A DNA stretch of 64,000 nt. Source: G963663365 sp963663365 (GTDB taxonomy: Bacteria; Hinthialibacterota; Hinthialibacteria; Hinthialibacterales; G963663365). Each line of letters opens with the position of its first letter. Position 1 is the first letter of the stretch. This document shows, one piece after another, positions 9,237 to 17,242 of this stretch. The notes below the pieces were generated by a model. That model was given only the letters and a program-made list of their open reading frames with translations. It was not told the DNA's origin and did no database searches. The stretch covers positions 930,001-994,000 of the forward strand of contig CAXXIH010000008.1 in the NCBI GenBank assembly GCA_963663365.2, in the 5' to 3' direction. A program made the position numbers and the translations under genes.

Positions 9237-9674
9237 ATGCGGGTGCTCGTTCTCAATCCGCCTGGAGATCAGCGTTATCTGCGGGATTATTATTGCAGCC
9301 ACACTTCAAAAGCGCGGTATTTTTGGCATCCCATCGATCTTCTCTATCAAAGCGGAATTCTGGGCTCGCAGCATGAGGTCGTCGGCCTCGATGCCAATGT
9401 GCTCATGCTGAGCCATGAAGAAGCCGGGCGCCGTGTTCGTGAAATGAATCCCGAGGCCATCCTGTTCCTGACAGGAGGAGTGTCCTGGCGGCAAGACTTC
9501 GATTTCATCGAATCGCTGGAGCCGCCCCGCTCCATGCCCATCATCGGCACCGGCGACATTATGACCGCCAAACGCCAAGAGATGCTGGAACGCCACCCCT
9601 GGTTATCGGCTGTCTTAATGGATTTCACATCCGATTCCGCCAGCCGTTTTTTTTGCGGCCTGGGACTGCCATGA
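9237..9674 (+). CDS. B12-binding radical SAM protein, N-terminal fragment (frameshifted)
   Basis: 145 residues in this frame. MRVLVLNPPGDQRYLRDYYC and the following alpha/beta segments (EAILFLTGGVSW, PIIGTGDIM) form the cobalamin-binding-type Rossmann domain that precedes the radical SAM barrel in BchE-like enzymes. After a run of eight T (9647-9654) the frame gives only nine more residues before a stop, while the next frame continues directly into the radical SAM part. One T too many would explain it: seven T would read through as RFFAAWDCHEGQPRED. Sequencing error, slippage or a true lesion are all possible. AGGAGG lies about 15 nt upstream of the ATG. Confidence 0.82.
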   Translation: MRVLVLNPPGDQRYLRDYYCSHTSKARYFWHPIDLLYQSGILGSQHEVVGLDANVLMLSHEEAGRRVREMNPEAILFLTGGVSWRQDFDFIESLEPPRSMPIIGTGDIMTAKRQEMLERHPWLSAVLMDFTSDSASRFFCGLGLP

Positions 9675-9708
9675 AGGCCAGCCGCGTGAAGATTTCGAAC
9701 TGCCCCAT

Positions 9709-10698
9709 TTGGCGCATAAGTGGAACGATGAAATCAGAACCGGTTCAATTAGCAAAGAACGTAAGTTTTCAATTCCCCTGCCCCGTTACGACATCTTCCC
9801 GTGGAAAAAATACCGCATCCCCCATGGCCGCCGCCGGCTTTTTGCGAGTATTTTGACCGACTACGGTTGCCCCTTTACTTGCAGTTTCTGTTTTTCGGGA
9901 ACGATTCCTCACAAAACCCGCGACATGGATAACCTTATGGATGAACTTCATTACATCCATTCCCTTGGGATCCGCGAGCTTTGGGTTAAAGACCTCACCT
10001 TCGGCGTCAACCGCAAACACACATCGCAATTTTTGGAATGTTTAGAGGCGGAGAATCTGAAATTCAATTGGGTCACGCTTTCACGCGTGGATGTGGTCAA
10101 TGAAGACCTTTTGGAACGCATGGCCCGCACCGGGTGCCATACCATCCAATTTGGTGTCGAATCGGCCGATCCCGATGTTCTGGATTCAATCGATAAAGGC
10201 ATCGCCCCGGAACGGGTTATCGAGATTTTCGATCTTTGCCGGAAGCTGAAAATACGGACTTTGGCCCATTTCATCATTGGTCTTCCGGGCGAAACCAAAA
10301 GCAGTGCGGAACACACCATCGCCTTCGCCAAAGAGATCGATCCCGATTTTGTCTCGTTCAATATCGCAACCCCCAAGATGGGAACGCGGTTGCGGGATGA
10401 GGCCATCGAAAAAGGGTGGACCTCAGCCGAAGTCGACGTGCTCGATAACAGCGTGGCATTTCCCGTACTGGAAACCGAACAACTTAAACCTGCCGAAGTC
10501 TGGGAATTGCGGAATCGGGCCATTAAGGAGTTCCACCTGCGGCCCAAGTACATTTGGCGCAAGTTGACATCGGTTTCATCCCCCTGGGAATTTTGGCGGA
10601 TGGCAATGAACGGCTACGCATTGCTGGAGAGCACACTCATTAAACCCAAAGTGTCGCAGGAAGACTTTTTGGGCGATCCTGGCGCTCTCCCATCCTAA
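9709..10698 (+). CDS. radical SAM protein, C-terminal fragment (frameshifted)
   Basis: Continues the preceding fragment in the +1 frame; real coding in this frame probably begins at 9655, and the nominal TTG start at 9709 has no special support. The 329 residues contain SILTDYGCPFTCSFCFSG with the CxxxCxxC [4Fe-4S]-SAM motif, then a TIM-barrel with HTIQFGVESADPDVLDSI and HFIIGLPGET, and a C-terminal segment ELRNRAIKEFHLRPKYIWRK like that of the paralogue at 12105-13526. The barrel looks intact and selected, which argues that the whole gene is or recently was functional. Substrate unknown. Confidence 0.85.
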   Translation: MAHKWNDEIRTGSISKERKFSIPLPRYDIFPWKKYRIPHGRRRLFASILTDYGCPFTCSFCFSGTIPHKTRDMDNLMDELHYIHSLGIRELWVKDLTFGVNRKHTSQFLECLEAENLKFNWVTLSRVDVVNEDLLERMARTGCHTIQFGVESADPDVLDSIDKGIAPERVIEIFDLCRKLKIRTLAHFIIGLPGETKSSAEHTIAFAKEIDPDFVSFNIATPKMGTRLRDEAIEKGWTSAEVDVLDNSVAFPVLETEQLKPAEVWELRNRAIKEFHLRPKYIWRKLTSVSSPWEFWRMAMNGYALLESTLIKPKVSQEDFLGDPGALPS

Positions 10699-10821
10699 GC
10701 AGCATATTCCCTCAGTATTGTTTGCAATCCTTTCACCATGTCACTCTGCCCGGACTCCGGGCTTTGACCGCTGTGTGCAGTCCGGTACGATGACTGTCTA
10801 TCCTAAATGAAGAAGTGAATC

Positions 10822-12027
10822 ATGATTCGACGCCGCTTATTATCTCATAGTACCTTCGTGCTCCCCATTCTGGCCGGATGCCTGCTCTTTTCAGGTTGTT
10901 CGGATTCCCCTGAGAAGCTATTGGAACGTGCCGGCGAACAGATGCAGAACCAAGACTGGTTCGGAGCGTTCTTCTACCTCCAGGATTTTTTGGATCAATT
11001 CCCCGATAACGACTTGGCCATGCAGGCCATGCAAATGAAGGCAACCTGCCATGCCAACTTGGGAGAGTTTGAAGAAGCGCGTGCGGTCTATAAGGAAATC
11101 GCCGAAAAATACCCGCAGGAAGAAATTAAGATCGGTTCGAAGATGCGCATTGCCGAAATGTACTTCTACGAGCAAAAGTACGACGAATCGCGCCAAGCAT
11201 ACGGCGAAGTGATTGCTAATGCCTCGACTCCGGTTGAACTCGAATTGCGATGCTACAACCAGATTGCTGCTTCGCATATTGCTGAAGCCTCTTTTGCATT
11301 GGCCCGCGATGATTTTGATAATGCAATCGCCACGCTGGTCGAAAATGCATCGGAGATTTCTAATTCAATCAACGAAGTTCACGAAATCCGCGATACCTTC
11401 CGTCTTTATAAAGCCCGCACCTGGCTCAATGAGGGCGATAGAAAAAGCGCCGCAAAGGCCTATCAAGAGATGGCGGACGATGAGACTTCGAGCGATGTCG
11501 CGCGGGCCTTGGCGCTGTTTTTAGCGGCCGATTCTCTGGACCGCGCCGACCGCGGCGAAGATAGGAACGCCGTGCTCTCAGCGGAGGCACACGACGCGGT
11601 TGTCAATGCCTATAACGAATTGATTGAAAAATATCCGGAAAACGATTACTCAATCTGGGCCCGGGTCGAACTCGCCCGCATCTATCGTGATGACGGCGAC
11701 CAAGAAAAAGCGGATACCTTTTACAACAAAGCGATCGAAAGTTACACAGCCATCATCAATAATCCCATTGATGAGGATCAATTGCGTTGGGCACTTTCGA
11801 AAATCGGTGACGCCAATCTGCGTATGGAACGTTTGGAAGAAGCCAAAAAGACATTTACGCAACTCTATAGCCAATCGCAAGATAGCCCCGATTACGCAAA
11901 CTTGGCCAGAATGCGGGTTGAAGATATCGAACGTCAGATAAAAGAGCGCGATGGGGGTGGAGAAGGCGCCGGAGAATCGGTCGAAGGGGCCACAACCACT
12001 ATTCAGGAGTCCGGATCAAGTTCGTAG
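10822..12027 (+). CDS. TPR lipoprotein (outer-membrane-assembly-like)
   Basis: 401 residues. The N-terminus is a type II signal peptide with candidate lipobox cysteines at C20 (ILAGC) and C26 (LFSGC). At least six TPR-like helical hairpins follow (for example ALDFLDQFPDN-type, ARAVYKEIAEKYPQEE, AYNELIEKYPENDYS, ARIYRDDGDQEKADTFYNKA), like BamD or YbgF-type proteins, and the end is a Gly/Glu/Ser-rich tail. Expected at the periplasmic face of a membrane as a scaffold. It lies between two related radical SAM genes on the same strand (gaps 123 and 77 nt), but I cannot say whether they share a pathway. Confidence 0.8.
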   Translation: MIRRRLLSHSTFVLPILAGCLLFSGCSDSPEKLLERAGEQMQNQDWFGAFFYLQDFLDQFPDNDLAMQAMQMKATCHANLGEFEEARAVYKEIAEKYPQEEIKIGSKMRIAEMYFYEQKYDESRQAYGEVIANASTPVELELRCYNQIAASHIAEASFALARDDFDNAIATLVENASEISNSINEVHEIRDTFRLYKARTWLNEGDRKSAAKAYQEMADDETSSDVARALALFLAADSLDRADRGEDRNAVLSAEAHDAVVNAYNELIEKYPENDYSIWARVELARIYRDDGDQEKADTFYNKAIESYTAIINNPIDEDQLRWALSKIGDANLRMERLEEAKKTFTQLYSQSQDSPDYANLARMRVEDIERQIKERDGGGEGAGESVEGATTTIQESGSSS

Positions 12028-12104
12028 AATGGTTACGGCGATACGGCAACAAAGAATCGCGCGGGAAGTATGTGGCGTTCCCGCGCCGTAACCAGAACTG
12101 ATCC

Positions 12105-13526
12105 ATGGCAGATTCGAAACGCGTTCTTTTGTTAAATCCTCCAAGCGGCCTTTACCGCCGGGATGATCGTTGCCAATCCAGCGTCAACGATCAGACTGTG
12201 CGCGCGATTTTCCCGCCGTTGGATTTGGCCTATTTAGGCGCTTTGGCCCAAAAGAACGGCGCCTCCGCCACAATTCGCGATTACCCCGCCTTTAATGCGA
12301 CCTGGGATGATTTCGTACACGACCTCGATTCCATCTTGCCGGATATTGTCCTCTTCACGGCGACCGCGCCAACCTTGGCAGGCGATATTCAGGTACCAAC
12401 TATCGTAAAAGAACGTCTTCCCGATACCTTGGTGCTGGGCCGTGGCGAACCGCTGAATTTTATCGACCGGCAGATTTTGGAAGAGACGCCCAGCCTGGAC
12501 GCCGTATTACGCGGTGAACCGTATAACGCTTTCCAAGCGTTTTTAAACGATGAATCCCTCTCTGATCAGCAGGACATCACGTACCGCCAAAACGGCGCAA
12601 TTATTCAAAGCCCCAAAGCGGATGATCTGACCGATCTCGATGTGCTTCCCTTTCCGGCCCGGCATCTGCTCAATAACGATCTTTACCGCACGCCTGAAAG
12701 CCGCCGACGTATGACGACGGTAGTCACCTCGGTGGGCTGTCCATACAAATGCATCTTTTGTCCCGTCGTCCCCTTAACCGGTTCCAACGTTCGCTTCCGT
12801 AAACCGGAAGCCATTGTGGAGGAGTTGCGCGAGTGTGTTGAGCGGCACGGTATCCGGGATTTTTTGTTTCACGCCGACACGTTTACATTAAAAAAGCCGT
12901 GGGTGTTGGAACTCTGCGAACAGATCAAGAAATCCGGATTGGATATCCGCTGGGGCTGCAACAGCCGGGTGAATACCATCGATGCCGAACGGCTCGTGGC
13001 CATGCGCGAAGCGGGCTGCTGGGTGGTCGGGTTCGGTGTAGAGACCGGCAACGACGAGCACCTGGAGATGATCAAAAAAGGGGCAACCGCCGAACAGGCC
13101 CGGCAGGCAATCCGCCTGTGCCGCGAACACGGCGTGCGTAGCCATTGTTTTTTTGTGTTCGGATTTCCGTGGGACACCAAAGAAACAGTCGGAGAACTTG
13201 TTCAGTTCGCCAAAGAATTAGATCCGGACTTTTTTGACTTCAACTTGGCTTATCCGATCCCCGGGACAGAGTATTTCGAGGCGGTAATGGATGAGGGCTT
13301 GTGCGATTTGGACCGCTTGGCGGGAGGCGGTTATCATGTGGCCGCTGTGCGTACACGCACAACATCAGCCGCCGAACTTGAACGGTTGCGCAAAAAGGCT
13401 TTGATGTCGCTTTACTTCCGGCCCTCCTATATTGCCCGCACGTTGCGCCAGGCCGGATCATTGCCCATCGCTATGAATTACATCCGCGAAGCCGCCCACC
13501 GCGTCAAAAACCTATTAAAATTCTAA
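12105..13526 (+). CDS. B12-binding domain radical SAM protein
   Basis: 473 residues and intact. KRVLLLNPPSGLYRRDDRCQ begins a cobalamin-binding Rossmann domain (about 5-150); the radical SAM barrel has TSVGCPYKCIFCPVVP with cysteines C212, C216 and C219, then GCWVVGFGVETGNDEHLEMI and FFVFGFPWDTKETV. The C-terminus (LRKKALMSLYFRPSYIARTL) resembles that of the paralogue 1.4 kb upstream. Enzymes of this build methylate or rearrange unreactive carbons in cofactor, lipid or natural-product pathways; the substrate cannot be deduced. No ribosome-binding site is evident at the ATG. Confidence 0.9.
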   Translation: MADSKRVLLLNPPSGLYRRDDRCQSSVNDQTVRAIFPPLDLAYLGALAQKNGASATIRDYPAFNATWDDFVHDLDSILPDIVLFTATAPTLAGDIQVPTIVKERLPDTLVLGRGEPLNFIDRQILEETPSLDAVLRGEPYNAFQAFLNDESLSDQQDITYRQNGAIIQSPKADDLTDLDVLPFPARHLLNNDLYRTPESRRRMTTVVTSVGCPYKCIFCPVVPLTGSNVRFRKPEAIVEELRECVERHGIRDFLFHADTFTLKKPWVLELCEQIKKSGLDIRWGCNSRVNTIDAERLVAMREAGCWVVGFGVETGNDEHLEMIKKGATAEQARQAIRLCREHGVRSHCFFVFGFPWDTKETVGELVQFAKELDPDFFDFNLAYPIPGTEYFEAVMDEGLCDLDRLAGGGYHVAAVRTRTTSAAELERLRKKALMSLYFRPSYIARTLRQAGSLPIAMNYIREAAHRVKNLLKF

Positions 13527-13587
13527 ATCCTGTTTTTAGAACAAATCATTCGAATCACGAAAAAACACAAGAGTGAAACAAAAGGAT

Positions 13588-13680
13588 TTCTTACGCACTT
13601 ACAGCGCTTATGATTTGTGGAGACTCTACCCGGGGCTACGCTACGCTCGCCCCGGGCTATTGCATTGCGCACCTCCGGTG
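13588..13680 (+). repeat. dispersed palindromic repeat, type 1, copy A
   Basis: Begins with a 23-bp block (13588-13610, starting TTCTTACGCACTTACAGCGC) that recurs exactly at 62841-62863 in the same orientation. Then come a GC-rich palindrome (CCCGGGGC, loop TACGCTACGCTC, GCCCCGGG) and a short GCACCTCCGGTGC palindrome, in the same order as the copy at 62841-62935. Non-coding; small frames through it are accidental. Confidence 0.8.
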
Positions 13681-13682
13681 CT

Positions 13683-13803
13683 TGGTGTGTTCCATTAAGA
13701 GAGATAGTGGATGGCGGGAGCACTTTTACGATAGGCAAAATTTGCTACTGCCTCTCGTGCTTGCGCACCCAGACAAGCGAGTTGTCTGCGCCACCCGGTA
13801 AGA
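13683..13803 (+). repeat. dispersed repeat, type 2, copy A
   Basis: Immediately follows the type 1 unit. It matches the reverse complement of 62606-62725 over about 120 bp, with shared blocks TAGTGGATGGCGGG and CGCACCCAGACAAGCGAGTT, the latter part of a CAGACAA/TTGTCTG hairpin, and CCACCCGG near the end. A shorter relative lies at 62452-62512. Together with the type 1 unit it occupies most of the 466-nt gap between the radical SAM gene and ndk. Confidence 0.8.
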
Positions 13804-13875
13804 GATAATTGAGGGGATAAAGAGATACATATGCCTTTATTAGAGTCTTGCGGCTTAACGGGAGTTTCGCCCCAA

Positions 13876-13913
13876 TTAAAAATCCTCCAGGCCGTTCGGA
13901 CTGCCTGGAGGAT
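13876..13913 (-). terminator. intrinsic terminator of ndk
   Basis: ATCCTCCAGGC (13882-13892) pairs with its complement at 13903-13913 around a 10-nt loop. Read on the minus strand, the 11-bp stem ends in GGATTTTTAATT, a T-rich tail. It is 80 nt beyond the ndk stop. Confidence 0.8.
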
Positions 13914-13992
13914 GTTCTTGCGAAAGCACTAATAATTTAGAGGAGGCTATCGGCTATGCGTAGTACCGGAAAACCGGTGCGCAGGCCGGAAT

Positions 13993-14730
13993 TTACTCCG
14001 ACACATACCGGTTCAAGAGATACTTGGCCACGACAGAATTAAGTGTACAGGGCGCCTCTTTGCCTTGTTCCATTCGTTCTAAAGCTTCTAAATCCGATTT
14101 CCAAGCCACATTACCGGGGGCAAGAAATCCAACGCTGCCCGGTTCAAACTCCGTCAGAAGGCCGTTGTCTTTGTAATAGTAATGCTTTTCGCTTTCGGCA
14201 CATTCAAAGGTACGCATCTTGGGGGGAATATCGCTGGGCTGGAGCCAGAGTTTAATTTCCCGTTCAGCGTCCTCAAGGTTGGCCGAAGCGTGGACCAGGT
14301 TATCCATCCGGCTTCCAATTTCTTGGCCCTTGTCGTTCTTAAGCGTAATCACTGTGCCCAGGGAACGGATACAACCGGGTTTCTCTTCCCGGGCTACATG
14401 CGGATTGGTGGGACCGGCGATTTGACGCATTCTGGCAACCGCATTCTCTCCTTGATAAACAATCGCGATAACCCTGCGTTTGCCCGGAATATCAGGATAA
14501 TGCAGCATTCCTCGGATATACTCGATGAGCGAGGGGAAAAAGACCTTTCCTTGATGCTCTGCATAATGCTCTTCGGCGAGCATCTTGGTGACATTAACCA
14601 CTTTGGTGGCCGCAATAATAAATCCGGCATGGGTTTCGGACATTTGGGAGAATAGATATCCCGTTAATGAAAGTTTCAACGCATCCGGTTTAATCAACAC
14701 AAATGTTTGTTCGGGTTTCTTATCACTCAT
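13993..14730 (-). CDS. ndk: nucleoside diphosphate kinase with C-terminal extension
   Basis: Transfers the gamma-phosphate between nucleoside triphosphates and diphosphates through a phosphohistidine. The 245-residue product starts MSDKKPEQTFVLIKPDALKL, has the core through GSRMDNLVHASANLEDAERE with catalytic H147, and then about 85 extra residues (KLWLQPSDIP to the end) absent from the usual 140-residue enzyme. Spacing inside the core is also looser than usual. The ATG at 14730 is preceded by AAAGGAAA at good distance, so the nine upstream codons are excluded. Single-gene unit closed by the terminator at 13876-13913. Confidence 0.9.
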   Translation of the reverse strand: MSDKKPEQTFVLIKPDALKLSLTGYLFSQMSETHAGFIIAATKVVNVTKMLAEEHYAEHQGKVFFPSLIEYIRGMLHYPDIPGKRRVIAIVYQGENAVARMRQIAGPTNPHVAREEKPGCIRSLGTVITLKNDKGQEIGSRMDNLVHASANLEDAEREIKLWLQPSDIPPKMRTFECAESEKHYYYKDNGLLTEFEPGSVGFLAPGNVAWKSDLEALERMEQGKEAPCTLNSVVAKYLLNRYVSE

Positions 14731-14943
14731 CGTAGTATTTCCTTTGCAGCATTCCATTCGCCGCGAAATGCATATTCACACTCCGCCGAATTGTTTTCTG
14801 ACCGGCATTCGCGGCTCAGTATCTAGAGGGAAAGAGAGTACGAATTCGGCTTCAGGCAAAACTCGGCCAAAACTCTCCAGTTCCGGAGTTCATTACACCA
14901 GATTGATATAGCGCAAAATAACGTCCCGTACCAGAAAAAAACG

Positions 14944-17055
14944 TCACGCCTGGGGCGGCGGGGTTTGGGACTCGGACGGGGGCGCTTCCCGGTTCTCAGA
15001 AGAATCGGATGGCGCGGATTCCGCTACAGCGGGGAGAGGTTCTTTGCCGTCCGGTTCCGCCGAATCATTAGGATGCACCGGCTGTTCTTCATCGGATGGC
15101 GTTGCACCGGTTTCCGCTTCTTGCTTATTGTTATTTTCCTCCAAAGCGGCGTCTCCATTGCCACCAAAGAGTGCTTTTTCACGGTCAGCCCGTTCCTGTC
15201 GGATTCGCGTGGTATAGCCGTTGTCACTCACACAGGCTTCCAGCAGATCGAGAACTTCATCCGCGGAAACAACCTCTTTCTCTAACAACGCGCTAACCAA
15301 GGCCTCAAGCTGATCGCTGTGTTCTTCTAAGATCGCCCGGGCGCGGGCATGGCATTGATCCACGAGACTGCGAATTTCTTTATCGATCTCAAAGGCGATT
15401 TCTTCGCTGTAGTCGCGGTCGCGGTGGAAATCGCGGCCAAGGAAAATTTGAGTTTCGTTGGTGCCGAATGTGAGCGGCCCCAATTGCTGGCTCATACCGA
15501 AACGGCAAACCATACGATGGGCGATACCCGTAACCCGCTCCAAATCGTTTTGTGCTCCGGTGGTGATATCCTTAATGATGATTTCTTCCGCCACGCGTCC
15601 GCCCAAAAGACCCGTCATTTGGTTGCAAAGATCCGTGCGTGAACGCAAATAGCGGTCCTCAGTGGGCATATGCATCGTATAACCCAAGGCCTGGCCGCGG
15701 GGCAGGATCGAGACTTTGTGCACCGGCTCATCTTCATCGCAATGATGGATGACCACGGCATGACCGGCTTCATGATAGGCGATTACTTTGCGTTCATGCT
15801 CGCTAATTGTCCGGCTGCGGCGTTCGGGGCCGGCGCTGACCCGCTCGATGGCTTCCTCGAAATCCTGCATTTCAACCGAATCGCGGTCATTACGGGCAGC
15901 CAACAGGGCGGCTTCATTCACACAATTATGAATATCCGCACCGGCAAATCCCGGCGTCCGCCGCGCCAAGATGGTCAAATCGACCTTATCGGCCAGGACA
16001 ACATTCTGAGTATGAACCTTAAAAATGGCTTCCCGTCCACGAAGATCCGGTGGATCGACCGTGACCTGACGGTCGAAACGTCCCGGACGCAATAGCGCCG
16101 GATCGAGAACATCCGGACGGTTGGTAGCCGCAATCAAGATGACTTCTTCGCTGGAGTTGAAACCATCCATTTCAACCAGGAGTTGGTTGAGGGTTTGCTC
16201 ACGCTCATCGTGACCGCCGCCCACACCCGCAAAACGCTGGCGTCCGACAGCGTCGATTTCATCGATGAAGATCAAACAAGGCGCATTCTTTTTGCCTTGC
16301 TCAAAAAGGTCCCGGACGCGGGATGCACCTACACCGACAAACATTTCCACAAAATCGGAGCCGGAAATCGAAAAGAAAGGCACATTGGCCTCGCCGGAAA
16401 TCGCACGGGCCAAAAGCGTCTTGCCGGTGCCCGGAGGGCCGATCAACAGCACACCACGGGGTATACGGCCACCCAGCCGCTGGAATTTCCGAGGATCTTT
16501 GAGGAACTCAACGATCTCCTGGAGTTCTTCTTTGGCCTCTTCGCATCCCGCCACATCGTCAAATGTGACATTCGGGCCGCTTTCTTGGTTCAAGCGGGCA
16601 CGGCTCTTGCCAAATGACATGGCTTTGCCGCCACCGATCTGCATTTGCCGCAAAATGAAAAACCAGACAGCCAGAAGCAAAATGACCGGCACAATCATAT
16701 TCATGGCGTGCCAGAAGATATCGTTGCCCGGCTCATTCTCATATGTAAAATCTTTATTCCCCGGCAGTTCGGAATACCGTCTCAGGTCTTTTGTTAGTTG
16801 CTCAATCTGCGGGCCAAGGATTTTTACGGAATAGGGAGTGGCAATATCCTGTTGATTGGCATCGGGATAATACTTACCCGTAATCCGGTCAGAGGATATC
16901 TGGGCTGAGACCAGCTTTGACTCGGAACTTCCTTGTAGAATCCGCTCGAACTCCACAAACGAGAGTACTTTTTCGGGTGAAGGCGTCAGAAAACGAACGA
17001 CGACGATGATTAACAGAAGGATAACGATGTAAAAATAGACGGTACGGTTAAACAC
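14944..17055 (-). CDS. ftsH: ATP-dependent zinc metalloprotease FtsH
   Basis: 703 residues. Two membrane segments (about 5-22 and 119-136) flank a periplasmic domain; then AAA+ Walker A GPPGTGKT (206-213), Walker B LIFIDEIDAV, second region of homology RPGRFDRQV, and the zinc-protease motif HEAGH (428-432). FtsH hexamers at the inner membrane degrade misassembled membrane proteins and some regulators. The last 90 residues are acidic, Pro/Ser/Glu-rich and probably disordered. A standalone gene, divergent from the DUF2723 gene; the 187-nt spacer should contain both promoters. Confidence 0.97.
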   Translation of the reverse strand: MFNRTVYFYIVILLLIIVVVRFLTPSPEKVLSFVEFERILQGSSESKLVSAQISSDRITGKYYPDANQQDIATPYSVKILGPQIEQLTKDLRRYSELPGNKDFTYENEPGNDIFWHAMNMIVPVILLLAVWFFILRQMQIGGGKAMSFGKSRARLNQESGPNVTFDDVAGCEEAKEELQEIVEFLKDPRKFQRLGGRIPRGVLLIGPPGTGKTLLARAISGEANVPFFSISGSDFVEMFVGVGASRVRDLFEQGKKNAPCLIFIDEIDAVGRQRFAGVGGGHDEREQTLNQLLVEMDGFNSSEEVILIAATNRPDVLDPALLRPGRFDRQVTVDPPDLRGREAIFKVHTQNVVLADKVDLTILARRTPGFAGADIHNCVNEAALLAARNDRDSVEMQDFEEAIERVSAGPERRSRTISEHERKVIAYHEAGHAVVIHHCDEDEPVHKVSILPRGQALGYTMHMPTEDRYLRSRTDLCNQMTGLLGGRVAEEIIIKDITTGAQNDLERVTGIAHRMVCRFGMSQQLGPLTFGTNETQIFLGRDFHRDRDYSEEIAFEIDKEIRSLVDQCHARARAILEEHSDQLEALVSALLEKEVVSADEVLDLLEACVSDNGYTTRIRQERADREKALFGGNGDAALEENNNKQEAETGATPSDEEQPVHPNDSAEPDGKEPLPAVAESAPSDSSENREAPPSESQTPPPQA

Positions 17056-17242
17056 GATCTGAGTACGTTCCTATTGTTGAAATTGCTTTAGACTGATGAA
17101 CCGGCGTTGTACGGTACTGTGGCTCCGCTGCATGTCAAGCAAAGTCCTCACGACAATCTCCATGTGATGAAGTCACCAGGGATAAACGCCGAGTGTTGTC
17201 CAGTACCGTCATTTCCGCCAGCATACCCCAAGTTAATGAACG

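Noticed and set aside
9706..9720. Independent start of the second radical SAM fragment at the TTG 9709
   Set aside because: The frame is already protein-like from 9655 and no ribosome-binding site precedes the TTG; a frameshift explains it better.
9951..10562. 203-residue minus-strand frame
   Set aside because: Antisense to the radical SAM barrel; Ser/Arg-rich shadow composition.
13610..13808. Small plus-strand frames with LAHPDKRVVCATR-like text
   Set aside because: They lie inside the dispersed repeat and change frame between copies, so they are not coding.
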